From: Orychophragmus violaceus
Lineage: Eukaryota; Streptophyta; Magnoliopsida; Brassicales; Brassicaceae
Direction: 5' to 3'
Assembly (NCBI GenBank): GCA_030180135.1
Contig: CM058234.1
Span: 29,608,766-29,672,765, forward strand
DNA: 64,000 nt
Each line of letters starts with the position of its first letter. Position 1 is the stretch's first letter. Below are positions 45,195 through 56,323 of the stretch, piece by piece. Under the pieces are notes generated by a model. The model had not been told where the DNA came from. It did not search any database and saw only the letters and a program-made list of their open reading frames with translations. The position numbers were made by a program, and so were the translations under genes.

Positions 45195-45769
45195 CGGTTG
45201 ATCAGTGAAGTACACACACGAGCAAGACTGGTCCATCTCAAAAAGCTGTCAAGCTATGAGAGTTTTAAAGCAAAAGAAAATGTAAGATTGTGTGTTTATC
45301 TACATGTGTTCTACTTAGTTTTGAATTTGTAATGTTGTTTGTGTAATACTTGATGGAAATGTTGTAGACATTTTTGTTAATTGTAAGTACATTTTGGTTC
45401 ATTAATAAAACCATATTATGAAATATAATTAGAATATTTGAAGATATATGAAATATTATTAAATTTAAAAATATAATTAATTAATAATGCATAAAAAATA
45501 TATGATTCAAAACAATTGAATAATAGCACGAATTCGGTGTTATGATAAAATATATTACAGTGTTGATATAATGCTATAATAAGATATATTATAGCACATC
45601 TTAAATACGGCGCTATCATACGTGCCACATACCATAGCGCACGAAAAATGCTATCATATCGCACCACCCTATTATAGCTGCGGATATCATAGCATTTGTG
45701 AAAACGCTATGTATGACATATGATAGCATAATTTTCGCGCTGACAATGTACATATTTGTTGTAGTGAGT

Positions 45770-46611
45770 AACGATATTCTATAATTTCGCTCTCTCGTGA
45801 ATCGATGGTCGAATACAACCATTATTGAGTTAGCTCAATACCTTAAACGAAAAGGTTCTAACACTTTCTGTTTCTACCAACTTAATGATTGCGATAAAAC
45901 TCAAGCTACTCGAGCCCACAAAGCACAACTAGCAATCGAATGGCTCACCACTACCATCAACGATCTTCAAATGCTATGCATGCCATAAAAGAAAACTAGC
46001 ACCCTAACAGTGCTACACCAATGAACGAAACACAACCTTAATTATCCAATGCACCACTCAAGCATTAGATAAAGCACGCAAGCAATAAATACAGAAGCAA
46101 ACAATTACCACACACAACCACGCAATCACAAGATCGCTCCGGATATGTCGTCAGTCTGGGTTTAGGTTATGATGAATGGTCGTCAGCTCCGCTCATCATC
46201 AGACTTCACATGGTAATTCGTTTGCATCCCAAAACCATCACACGCATTCAAACAATTACTACGTGAGTCATAATGATAAGTTGAACATTCTGCGTCACAT
46301 ATATACAAAAACGACATAACACATGTTTCGAGGTTTTTAATATATAGATAAAACAGAAATACAAGAAGACGTCCGTCATCATCACCATAACCCCCAAACC
46401 GTACCATCATAACCTGGATATGTCAGAAACGACACGCGAAGATCGCCGATCTATATACACAGGAAAAACAACATAGTTAGTGCCCAAATTTACCTGGCCT
46501 AACTATCCTAGTCCTAACAGCCCCAACACGACCGAAATGCCCAACACAAGTGGCATCACGGCTCGCGGTGGTAACCACTGGAAGGTGTGCTGGGAGGGTG
46601 CGGTGGGTATG
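45770..46611 (-). mobile_element. Internal region of the second minus TR-GAG unit, part 2
   Basis: Colinear with 37930-38757, nearly identical. It stops at GTGGGTATG, where the plus-strand LTR begins. The remainder of this unit (Gag and 5' LTR) is expected beyond position 64000. Confidence 0.8.
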
Positions 46612-49106
46612 TGTGATACCCCGTATCCAAAAATATGGTCAACGGGCAGAAGAAAAGTCCACAGGGGCAAAACCGTAATTTTGCCAAACCCAGGGGCAAA
46701 ATGGTAATTTTGCCAAAGTTCGAGACGGAAGACGTGATGGGCCAAATGTTCTCTTTCTAAACCATAAAGAACATTTACAAAATTAGAATTCGAAGAAACG
46801 GAGCAGAAACGCATTTTTCGGAGTATCGGTCGGAAAACCGACTAAACCGGGTAAACTTCGGAAAATCATAATGGGAGCTAGGAAACTCCAAATGAAGTGA
46901 TTCAAGTTGCTAAATTCATAAAAAAATCAAGAAGAATAAGTTTAAGGAGGTTTGGAGATTTATGGGAATCGTCTGATATTTATTAAAACAATTATCTGGA
47001 AAACGAGCAAACCGAGCAAAAGTGTTTAGTCAAGCTAAGGAGGGGTTTTATTGGATTGGGCCGGTGCTAATGGGCCTTAGTGGACTTCAAACACTCACCA
47101 GGGACAGATGTGAGCTCCCCAGGTCGCCATCTTTAAGGGAGAGGTGGCATCACCACAATGGATGCATGAGGAAAAGTGTATGCATGCAAGGAATCTCTAC
47201 TATTCATCCCTTTTGGTCATTTTGGTGATCTGAATCTTCACTCTAGCCTCTCTCTGTCGACAGAACTCTCTCATTCTCTCCAGAAATATTCAACAAATTC
47301 ATCAAGTTCTTGCATCTTCAAGCAATCTACTTCAAGAACAAAAGGTGTTCTTCATAGCTTCTCACACAAGAAAGTACATAACTTTCTCCTACTAGATCAA
47401 AATCACACTCTACAAATCCCGGGAGCTTCATCTCGTCCTCCTATTCATTTTCCAGCCAGTCACCATCGCCGCCGTTGCCGGAGCTCGCCGGAATCCGGTG
47501 AAGAAGCAACCACGGCTTAGGGTTCTTGGGATAACTCTCTCTCTTCATCAGATCTTAGTGATTCAAGGCCATGGGTGGGTAGATCTCATCAAAAGGAGCA
47601 TATTGGTGTGTGGTTCGCCGTCGGAAGTCGCCGGAAAAGTCAATGCCGCCGCGGTCAACGCCGGAGCCGCCGCGGTCAACGCCGGAGCCGCCGCGGTCAA
47701 CGCCGGAGTAGTCACCGGAGAAGCTTTCTCCGCCTTCAAATCTTCAGCCGGTTCATCCAGGGGTTGGTTCAGATGTGTTGGTTCAAGAATGGAGCTAATT
47801 TGGTTGGGTTTAGATCGTTTTAGGTAACCGGTCAACTCTCGGTCAACATTTTGACTTTGACCCGGTTTACCTAAACCGGTCAATTGGATTCTTGGTTCGT
47901 GGTCAACCGGTTCAGAGGAGTGGTCAACCGGTTAGCTTGGTCAACGGTCAACGGTCAGCCTCGGTCAACGCCGCCTGTCAACGCGGTCAACGCCGGGAAA
48001 CGAGCCGGTCAATGCTCGGTTTGGTGGTTGTTCGGTAGTTCGGAGTGTTCGGGAGTTTGTGTTCGGGTATTCGGAGAGGTTCGGGTTTAGTTCGGGGTCT
48101 CGGGAATCCGTATCCTCATCCGTGTCGTTCGTTCCGTCATATCACTGTGAGTCGGCTCAAACACCGTAGATGCATATAGAACGTTAAATGGGAAAAACCG
48201 TAGAGATAGGAATGCATACCCGATCGTATTGAATTGAATTGAATTGAATTGATTAATTGAATTAAATTTAAACCGGCTAGGGTTAAAGAAGCATGTTAGA
48301 CGTAAATGGATTAAACCTGTTGAGTGCCGTTAGGTTGTTAGTATCATTGCGTGATAGATTCATATAGTCGTTGCATGCTTAGGGCCGTATATGCATATAT
48401 ATGTAAGTAAAGGACGGTAATTAAATGAATCTATATACGGGAATTAAGACGAGCTAAAATACGGAAGTAAAACCTGAATGAACGTATAGAATATGAATGG
48501 TATCGGGGTTTCCCGAGAATAATGAATTAAGTAATGAATGGTGAGACGTCGGGGAGTTTAGTAAGCTACTAGCTCTAAACCGACGGATCGAGGAGTTGAT
48601 AAAAGAAGGTTAGGATTGGTTAAGAAAAGAGAAGTGTTGGGATTGGTGAACCGTCTACGGGTTAGCAAGCTGCTAACCCAAGGTAGCGAGCGTAAATTGG
48701 TTAAAAGATGTTAGCAACCCTAATAGGCCTGTTGTGTGTTGTTTGTGTGTTGATTGCGTGGTGGTGTTGTTGTGTGGTTATGGTTGACCTTTTTGTGCAG
48801 GCCTTTAGATCGTCTCGGTGTTGGGCCGAGCGATCCTTGTTGTTACTTAACTCGGTCACGGGACCGGTTAAGTTGTGGTGCTGACTCGGTACGGTGCCGA
48901 GTCAGAGCGGTGGTGTGTGTGAGTAGACTTGCGGGATGAGGGGTTGAGTTGATTGTTGTTATTTATTGAAACTGATTGCTAGAGTCCAAGCGAGTCTGCG
49001 TGTTTACATTTCTGCACTAGGACTCTAGGGTGCGTTAGATCCCGCAAGTCTAGGTGTTTGATTACATTATGGTACTTCCGACCCGATTGGATCCTCAGGT
49101 ATTTAC
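46612..49106 (+). mobile_element. TR-GAG element (plus), 5' LTR C, part 1
   Basis: Starts TGTGATACCCCGTATCC (third base onward mutated relative to TGTAATACC of LTR D). It is colinear with LTR D (60652 onward), with a 33-bp duplication near 46680. It contains GGTCAACGCCGG repeats at 47640-47710 and 47940-48000. It is interrupted at TTTAC (49102-49106) by the Copia element. Total LTR length without the insertion is about 3.52 kb. Confidence 0.9.
47638..47712 (+). repeat. 21-bp minisatellite in LTR C (three units)
   Basis: GCCGCGGTCAACGCCGGAGC plus one base is repeated three times. LTR D has two diverged units at the equivalent site (61650-61695). Each unit contributes one GGTCAA (inverse W-box core). 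Confidence 0.75.
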
Positions 49107-49777
49107 TGTTGGGAATGTCCTGAAATCTACCGTACTATCTCTAGAAAGTATGATAAGTGTCGAGATCAGACATAAGTCATAAATACTGGGTGATCATGAT
49201 GGCTTGCTAGAGTCCGCTCTTGATCTATAAGTTTAGGACTTATTACCAGTATTGTATGATCCCAAGGGGTCACACACCATAGCTAACGGGAAAGTTAAAT
49301 GGAATTAATACGGTAAGATGCAATGGCATTTACTGTATTAGATCAGAGAATTGGGCCAGACAAAATACAGGCTTTTGTCTGATTTGTGTCTTGGGCCCAA
49401 AAGATTAATGAGCCATTAGTCTAATGACTTGGGCCCATTAATGAGAGAGCTAATAAGTCGAAAACCCTAAGGAGGAACCCCTTCTTCTGTGATTTCTTCT
49501 TGGTGGCCGTGCCCCCTCTCTCTCTCTAACTCCTGATCTGATCCATCTCTTTGGTCTAGCAGCCATCCCTTGCTTGTAAGAGTGTGGATACTCAAGGAGG
49601 AATAGATGATTCATCTGTTCTGGACTGATCTTGTCATTACCATCAATCCGCTGTGCAAACAATAGGTAATGTTACATGTTTGTTTTATGATTCGTTTTGC
49701 AAGAACCTAGATCTGTTAAGATTATGTGTTAGGTTGTAATTGGGAATTAAACCTTGAACAAACACCATAATCCTTCA
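49107..49777 (+). mobile_element. Copia element, 5' LTR
   Basis: TGTTGGGAATGTCC...ATAATCCTTCA, 671 bp, flanked on the left by TTTAC (49102-49106), whose partner is 56324-56328. LTR D shows the empty site GGTATTTACCTAATCGG. It differs from the 3' LTR at only about two positions that I can see (about 49392 and 49676). Confidence 0.95.
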
Positions 49778-49778
49778 G

Positions 49779-49790
49779 TGGTATCAGAGC
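49779..49790 (+). other. Copia primer-binding site
   Basis: TGGTATCAGAGC one base after the LTR, complementary to the 3' end of initiator tRNA-Met. Confidence 0.9.
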
Positions 49791-51365
49791 CAGGTTATTA
49801 GGTTTCTTGTGAAATTGGATCATATGATTGTTTAATGGTTTAGAATTAATTTTGAATTAAAATTGATTATAGAAATCATTTATCCAAATCGATGTGATCT
49901 TATTGATAATCGAATGTCATTGTTAATAATTGAATGGCTCCATTCTATTACATAAAACCCTAACTGCAATTGATGAGCCGATGGATCATGCGATCGCCTA
50001 AACCGAGATCGATCATTATGATCGTGAGACAAAGAGTCGATCAGGCAAAGCATGGGCCGTGTGATGCCTAAGCGATGCCGTGTACCGAGGGTGATCACAT
50101 GCGATGATCGATCTTGCGATCGTGAGCATGCGCAACATGCGCAAAGTTGGATCATGGGCCTCGGATGATCATGGGCCCACAATTGCGTTAATGGGCCGAG
50201 TTGGATCTTGGATCCGATTGTTTGGCCCGTTAAAATTTTACGTCCCGCGAATGGTCAATCGGTTATACCGAGCTTCGCGGTTCGTTGCCCAAAACCACAC
50301 CGATTAAACCGGTCCATTAAATTGGCGGTTAATTGTGTGTTTAAAGCCTAAAACCGCAAGTTAAATCAAATTGGCTAAAACACTAGGTGTTTCTTCCCGG
50401 TTTTGGATTTAACTGAACCGATCCAATTTAATTGGTGATTCAAGCGGTTAACACAAATCGCGGTTTGCTGGAAATTATTTAATACATGGTATTATTTAAT
50501 TTCTGGTTAAACCGGATTAAAATTAAAAAAATTGAATTTTAACCTAAACCGAAGGCTGGTCTAAGTTTGATTTGGTTGGACCAAATAATTTAGAGCTGGT
50601 CTGGTTTAGTAAATAACCGATGGTTTTGATAGTTAATTTGGTCTTGGACCAGAATTAATAAACCAGATCGGTTATGTCAAATTATTGGGCCAGCTGGAAT
50701 TCTATGGTCTTGGGCCAAAGAATTGGGCCTATAATTTGTGACCCAACCCAAAATATTTAATGAAATATTTAAATTAGAAATTTCTATTTTTAGTAAGTTA
50801 CTAAATTTAGAAAGTTTCTAAAATAAGAAAGTTTCCAAAATAGTAATCTTCTATTTTTGGAAATAAAACTTAAAAATCCTCAAAAACAATATCAAGCTTG
50901 GATGTCTTTCCAATCTTGTCAGCTACTTAACGCTTATTTGATTACAGATATGGCTTACAGTGTGAGGTGTCTGTTTTCGCATAAGTAAAGTAGTATATAG
51001 TCACTAATTTCATTGGGAGTCCCAGATTTTAGTGATTATTTGGCTGTAAGAGATTGGTTTCCTTGACTGGGCCATCGGGAGTCCCGGGCCTTGAGACATC
51101 TGGTGAATTTGGGCCTCGGGTCCAATTCACAACCGAGAGTTATTGGTTATAACTAGCTGTGTGTATGCTTACCAAGTAAAGCTAATTCTGGGTGACGGCC
51201 AGTGGCCCACTTTGGATTTAGCTAAACATGGGTCTCGGAATCATTGTATTCTTATGAGGTTAAACAAAGAAATTTTGAATACAATGCGAGTTTTCTTATA
51301 AGTTGTTAAGATTACTCTTTTATGAACTTAATAACTAAAACTCTATTTATCTCTAAATTTCGGCT
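49791..51365 (+). other. Copia 5' leader, noncoding
   Basis: About 1.6 kb between PBS and gag, long for a Copia leader. No domain-bearing frame. Rich in AACCGG and TTGGGCC stretches. Confidence 0.6.
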
Positions 51366-52256
51366 ATGACAAGCACAAACAATCAAAACACTTTCTCGAT
51401 CCGGTATGTCCTTAAGATGGACAAACTGAACGGATCAAATTTCTTGACTTGGTCGCGGAACCTGAGGCTAGTTCTCAGGCATGAGAGAAAGGACTATGTC
51501 CTTGAGAAAGCTCTCCCCGAGAGGATCGGATCCAAGGCCAGTCATGCAGTATATAATGCTTGGAATAAGCATTATAATGATGCGGTAGATGTGCGTGGTC
51601 TGATATTGGCTACCATGGACTCAGAGTTGCGGAAGCAATATGAGAACATGGAGTCGCCAATAGAGATGATCAGCAGCCTGAAATTGAAATTTCAGGAGCA
51701 GGTAAGAGTGGAGAGATACCAATTGGTTAAATCTCTCACTAGCTGCAAGCTACCGATTGATCATCCAGTAAGTCCTCATATCAGTAAAATGATGGGTTAC
51801 ATTGATAACCTGAGGAAACTGGATTATCCAGTTAGCCAAGAAATGGCAACTGATATCATTCTGCAGTCACTGCCGTCAAGCTATGATAAGTTCGTAAGGG
51901 ACTATATCAAGAAAGGCTTAACGAAGACGTTGACTGAACTGCATGACATGCTCAAGACAGTTGAGCCAAACGTGAAGAGTACCCTGTACAATCTCATGAA
52001 GGAGAAGGGTAGGTTTACTAAACCTAAAGCTGACAAGGGTGAAGACAAAGTTGTCCAGATTTTTAATCATGGCAAGCGTGTGTCTTCTGAGCCCGAGTCA
52101 GATACCTCTTACGTTGGTAAGTGTTGCTACTGTAAAGAGACTGGGCATTGGAAGAGATATTGCATTAAATTCATGGAAGATTATGAGGAGTTGAAGTTGA
52201 TGTATGAGACTACTTCCTCAGGTATTCATGTTATTACTTCAAGTTATACCTTATAG
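51366..52256 (+). CDS. Copia Gag polyprotein (296 aa)
   Basis: Retrotransposon nucleocapsid precursor. It starts MTSTNNQNTFSIRYVLKMDK, followed by LNGSNFLTWSRNLRLVLRHE, the conserved DUF4219/UBN2-like Copia Gag start (L.G.NF..W...L...L). RGLILATMDSELRKQYEN and MATDIILQSLPSSYDKFVRD fit the Gag core. One CCHC zinc knuckle, CCYCKETGHWKRYC, lies at about residues 256-269. The frame is intact up to TAG at 52254-52256, directly before the protease, whereas Copia normally reads Gag-Pol as one frame. It is the only long intact coding region of the element, and its preservation beside a ruined pol suggests selection or recent copying. Confidence 0.85.
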   Translation: MTSTNNQNTFSIRYVLKMDKLNGSNFLTWSRNLRLVLRHERKDYVLEKALPERIGSKASHAVYNAWNKHYNDAVDVRGLILATMDSELRKQYENMESPIEMISSLKLKFQEQVRVERYQLVKSLTSCKLPIDHPVSPHISKMMGYIDNLRKLDYPVSQEMATDIILQSLPSSYDKFVRDYIKKGLTKTLTELHDMLKTVEPNVKSTLYNLMKEKGRFTKPKADKGEDKVVQIFNHGKRVSSEPESDTSYVGKCCYCKETGHWKRYCIKFMEDYEELKLMYETTSSGIHVITSSYTL

Positions 52257-52385
52257 GTATTGGATACTGGTTGTGGCACTGATATTTGTTATAATATGCA
52301 GAGCCTGAGCAACAGTAGAACGTTGAAGGAAGGGCAAGTGGAACTGCGTGTCTGGAAGGAGCTTGGGATGCTGCCTCAACCATAG
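52257..52385 (+). pseudogene. Copia protease start, truncated
   Basis: In the same frame as Gag after the single TAG: VLDTGCGTDICYNMQSLSNS, the Copia aspartic protease active site (DTGC/S), then GMLPQP and stop. Less than a third of a protease remains. Confidence 0.8.
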
Positions 52386-52835
52386 GGTTTTCACTTGTAG
52401 ATGCCTTTGAGGCTTGGTTTTGTATTAAGTAATTGCTACAATATACCTGCTTTAAGCAGAGTTGTCTTTCATTTTCTTGTAAGAATTTGAATGTTTTTCA
52501 TTTGATAAAAGACAAGTTTTGTTCTTTTGATCTTAATGAAATATTAATTGTAGCACCCTATTCAAGGAATGGGTTTTATATCTTAAACCATAGAGTGCCT
52601 AAAATGTAACATAAATACCGCAATTGGTTTAAATCTGATGAATTAAACCTGATTTTTCTTGGCATAAAAGTTTTGGTAACATAGAGTAAGTCAGATTCAG
52701 AAACCCCATAGTTATGGACTTTTGGGCTCATTTGAATGGATATCTTATGAGACTTGAATTCTGCTTACTAGACCAAAAGACAAAGGGCCCATCTTAGCCG
52801 AGCTAGAGAAAGGCCCAAAGGCTTATCGGAGATTG
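52386..52835 (+). pseudogene. Deleted and decayed protease-integrase junction of Copia
   Basis: No continuous frame. AT-rich sequence with short patches only. The expected integrase zinc finger is not recognisable. Confidence 0.5.
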
Positions 52836-53530
52836 AACATACTCATGTATGTGGTCCGATGAGCAGTAATGCCAGAGAAAATTTCCTGTACTTCATTGTC
52901 TCTACTGATTACTTCAGTGAGTGTGACTGTGTTCATTTGATGAGACACAAGTCGGAATTCTTTGACATGGTCGAAAGAGTTCCAGAATGAAGTATAGAAT
53001 CTGAATGACAGAAGTATTAAGACCCTGGATTAGATCACGAGTGAGAATACTTAAGTCATTGATTGTGTGATCATCTGAATGAGTGTGAAGTCGTTTCACA
53101 GCTCAATTCTCCTGAAAACCTTGAGGTATTTCTGTGAGAAAGAATCAGATCTTATTAGAAATGATTAAAGATGAGTCACACGAATCTTCCATGATATTCT
53201 TTAATAATAACGCTCTAGAAATATCTAAGTTTACGCTAAAATAGTTCCACCAATATCAGTTGAAAGACACCACGTAAATGTGGATTGGAATCGATCCAAA
53301 TTCGTCTTTACTGAGTATTTGTAGTTGTGCTACTTCGATGGTTGTCCTAGGGAAACCAAGGCTTGTTACTTTTACGTCAATTCTGTTTTCTAAGAAGGGA
53401 AGTTACTTTCCAAGAAGAACAGTGGGAGTTAAAAGTATAACTCGAAGAAATTCGAGAAATACAGGAGGCTTCTCAACCTGTTGAGGGAGAGCAACGGATG
53501 GATTTACAGATTTCTGTAGAATCTACACCT
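52836..53530 (+). pseudogene. Copia integrase relic
   Basis: At about 52840-52985 successive frames give a HTDVCGPMSSNARENFLYFI-like start (first catalytic Asp region), VSTDYFS and HLMRHKSEFFDMVERVPE. These match the Copia integrase core (..YFITFTDDYSRYGYVYLMKHKSE). Downstream sequence to 53530 is shredded by indels and lacks DRGGEY. Confidence 0.75.
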
Positions 53531-54730
53531 GTAGAGCCTGAAGTTCGCAGATATGAATGAATCAGTCACTAATTCGAGAGTGATTTCTCGTCATTAGTTG
53601 AACCTGATGATCATTGAAAGTTCGCATGATCTGATGATCATTGAAAGCGACGAATCTGCAAAATTCAAAGAAGCGAAAGTGAACCCGGACTCCGAAAAAG
53701 TTATACTGTACGTAAGTTAGCTTCATCGATCCATTCATGGATGGAAGCAAACATATCGGAGTTGGAATCTTCGTTCTGTTGAAGTAGTCAAGGTTTTGAC
53801 TTGAACAGGAACGAAATGGAACTGTGCGTTTACTAATAGATAAGTGGGAGCGATGCTGCATTTCTCATAGTGTATGTCGATGACATACTGATTCTCGAAT
53901 ATAACGTCCCAATGCTGCAGTCGGTAAAGGACTGGTTTGGGAGTTGGTTTTATGATTGACATGGGTAAAGCCACGTAGTTCTTGGATTTTGGATCTAAAG
54001 ATAGAGATCCAAAAGAGCTGGTAGGACAAAGTCAGGACTCTTAAATTGACAAAGTCCTACACGTAATCAGCAATCCAAGAAGGGTTTTATGCCAATGTCA
54101 CATGGCAATTCATTAAGCAAGATACAGTGTCCTGCGATATCTGCTGAGCTTGAATGCATGGATAGGATTCCATATGCGACGACAATTGGATCTATCATGT
54201 ATGCCATGACACGTACTTGTTTTGATGTTGCTTTAATGCTAAGCAAGACAAGTAAAGACCAGTCAAATCCAGCAAAGAATCACTGGATTGCCGTAAAGAA
54301 TATTCTGAAGTATTTGAGGAATACTTAGGATAAGTTCTTGATTTACGGAGAAAGTGAGGTGCTACAAGTCGATAGAGTCTGAAAGGCAAGTTTCCAATAG
54401 ACAAAGATAATTCCTGGTCACAGTCCGGCTATATCTTGTGTCTAACTGGCGGTACAAGGCACTGTTGCTGACTCCATGACTTAAGCTGAACATTTCGCAG
54501 CTTGAGAAGCGGCGAAAGAGGATGTTTGGATAGAAGAGTTCATCACTGAACTTGATGTGATTCACAGCATAGATGAGGCTAGCTGCACATCAGAGGTCCA
54601 AACACCTTGAGGGTAGGTATAACCTATTCTGTGAGATAAATGACAGAGGTGTTAAGTAGATAAGCAAGTTTCATCGAATGAAAACGTTGCTAATCTATTA
54701 ACGAAGCCACTCCTTATGCCTAAGCACGAG
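53531..54730 (+). pseudogene. Copia reverse transcriptase/RNase H relic
   Basis: VYVDDILIL at about 53869-53893 is the RT catalytic motif. DMGKAT..LDFG at about 53957 corresponds to the DMKDLGEA..ILG segment. Then 54089-54328 reads MSHGNSLSKIQCPAISAELE, IPYATTIGSIMYAMTRTCFD and NHWIAVKNILKYLRNT, the Copia RNase H approach. Further patches (SQSGYIL, AGGTRHC..DSMT-A..F.A, KEDVWIEEFITELDVI, ENVANLLTKPLLMPKHESRT) continue to 54730. Many single-base indels occur, and no functional pol is possible. Confidence 0.85.
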
Positions 54731-55640
54731 TCGCGGACTGTAGCTGTAGGATGAGTGAAATTAAGATGTAGTCTTAATTTCAGTGGGAGTTTGTAAAGGG
54801 CTTTACTTAGTTGTTTTGAAAGGTTCATGTAAACATAATATTTTATGTTTATGAAATCTAATGATTTCTGGATTATTTTAACTGTGATATAAATAATCGT
54901 TCCAAAATGATTCATGTCACTATATATGGGCCATCGAAGTACATGAGTAGACTTGATCCTGAAACCCCATATTTAACGAAGTGACATAAATCATAGTGTC
55001 CATAGTCGAAGGTTGTTGAAATTGGAACACCAACAACCTGTTGAGACTAGATTGTGTTGAGACTTATGACCAAGTTTCGAGGGGTCATAGATGCGCGGCA
55101 TCAAAGTCGACACATAGGTATATGTAGGGGAGCGTATGACCGGACATGGCCCGCTGATGAGAACTCTGCAAGATATTAATATCTGTGTCATAAGAAGTTC
55201 TCATATACGACTATAGAGTATAGTCCTTAGACCTGAGTTCGCATGCATGTGGCTACACATGGAGTAATGCGCTTTGATCATTGTCTAACGCTGTTTCGTA
55301 ACTGGGAGCTATAAGGACCTTGGTTGGGTGTATTATGAAATGTGTAGTTCATAGTGATGGAACAAGATGGGATTTGTCCCTGCCATTTAACGGAGGTAAT
55401 ATCTCTAGGCCAATCGGAGATTTGATAGCTGGTAAGAGAATGGCCATTCCCAAACGGACTTGCCCAAGTCGTTTGCATTGTCAGTATCAAATCTGGTCCG
55501 ATAAACATGGTCTGGCTATATAAGGATGACACGCATCTTGCCTTATGCCAGATCGAGATATTGAGACAAAAGGATTAGGGAATGTAGGATTCCAGTACAA
55601 TCGGGAGATTGTTGGGAATGTCCTGTGTAGGATTCCAGTA
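54731..55640 (+). other. Copia 3' untranslated region
   Basis: Noncoding. At 55585-55627 a segment of the polypurine tract plus the first 16 bases of the LTR is duplicated (GTAGGATTCCAGTACAATCG, GGAGATTGTTGGGAATGTCC) immediately before the true tract. Confidence 0.65.
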
Positions 55641-55652
55641 CAAGTGGGAGAT
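55641..55652 (+). other. Copia polypurine tract
   Basis: CAAGTGGGAGAT directly before the 3' LTR start, a normal Copia PPT. Confidence 0.8.
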
Positions 55653-56323
55653 TGTTGGGAATGTCCTGAAATCTACCGTACTATCTCTAGAAAGTATGAT
55701 AAGTGTCGAGATCAGACATAAGTCATAAATACTGGGTGATCATGATGGCTTGCTAGAGTCCGCTCTTGATCTATAAGTTTAGGACTTATTACCAGTATTG
55801 TATGATCCCAAGGGGTCACACACCATAGCTAACGGGAAAGTTAAATGGAATTAATACGGTAAGATGCAATGGCATTTACTGTATTAGATCAGAGAATTGG
55901 GCCAGACAAAATACAGGCTTTTGTCTGATTTGTGTCTTGGGCCAAAAAGATTAATGAGCCATTAGTCTAATGACTTGGGCCCATTAATGAGAGAGCTAAT
56001 AAGTCGAAAACCCTAAGGAGGAACCCCTTCTTCTGTGATTTCTTCTTGGTGGCCGTGCCCCCTCTCTCTCTCTAACTCCTGATCTGATCCATCTCTTTGG
56101 TCTAGCAGCCATCCCTTGCTTGTAAGAGTGTGGATACTCAAGGAGGAATAGATGATTCATCTGTTCTGGACTGATCTTGTCATTACCATCAATCCGCTGT
56201 GCAAACAATAGGTAATGTTACAGGTTTGTTTTATGATTCGTTTTGCAAGAACCTAGATCTGTTAAGATTATGTGTTAGGTTGTAATTGGGAATTAAACCT
56301 TGAACAAACACCATAATCCTTCA
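55653..56323 (+). mobile_element. Copia element, 3' LTR
   Basis: 671 bp, same length as the 5' LTR and nearly identical. It is followed by TTTAC (56324-56328), the target duplication. Confidence 0.95.

Larger units (their letters stand above)
42943..45766. mobile_element. Nonautonomous CACTA element carrying captured plant gene fragments (Pack-CACTA)
   Basis: Starts CACTACAAAAAAATTG and ends ATTTGTTGTAGTG, the CACTA terminal inverted repeat. It is flanked by a perfect 3-bp duplication AGT (42940-42942, 45767-45769). The sister copy at 59870-59885 reads the site uninterrupted with a single AGT, which proves both ends. Subterminal regions are packed with GCTATCATA/TATGATAGC-type motifs in both orientations (42980-43060 and 45540-45730), typical of CACTA transposase-binding arrays. 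It is 2824 bp with no transposase. The interior contains pieces of at least three unrelated plant genes, with introns: the HD-ZIP III homeodomain, a presequence-like protein and an ORP PH domain. Confidence 0.92.

Noticed and set aside
51366..52256. Copia Gag as a host gene
   Set aside because: It is flanked by LTRs and PBS and followed by a DTGC protease motif, so it is an element gene.
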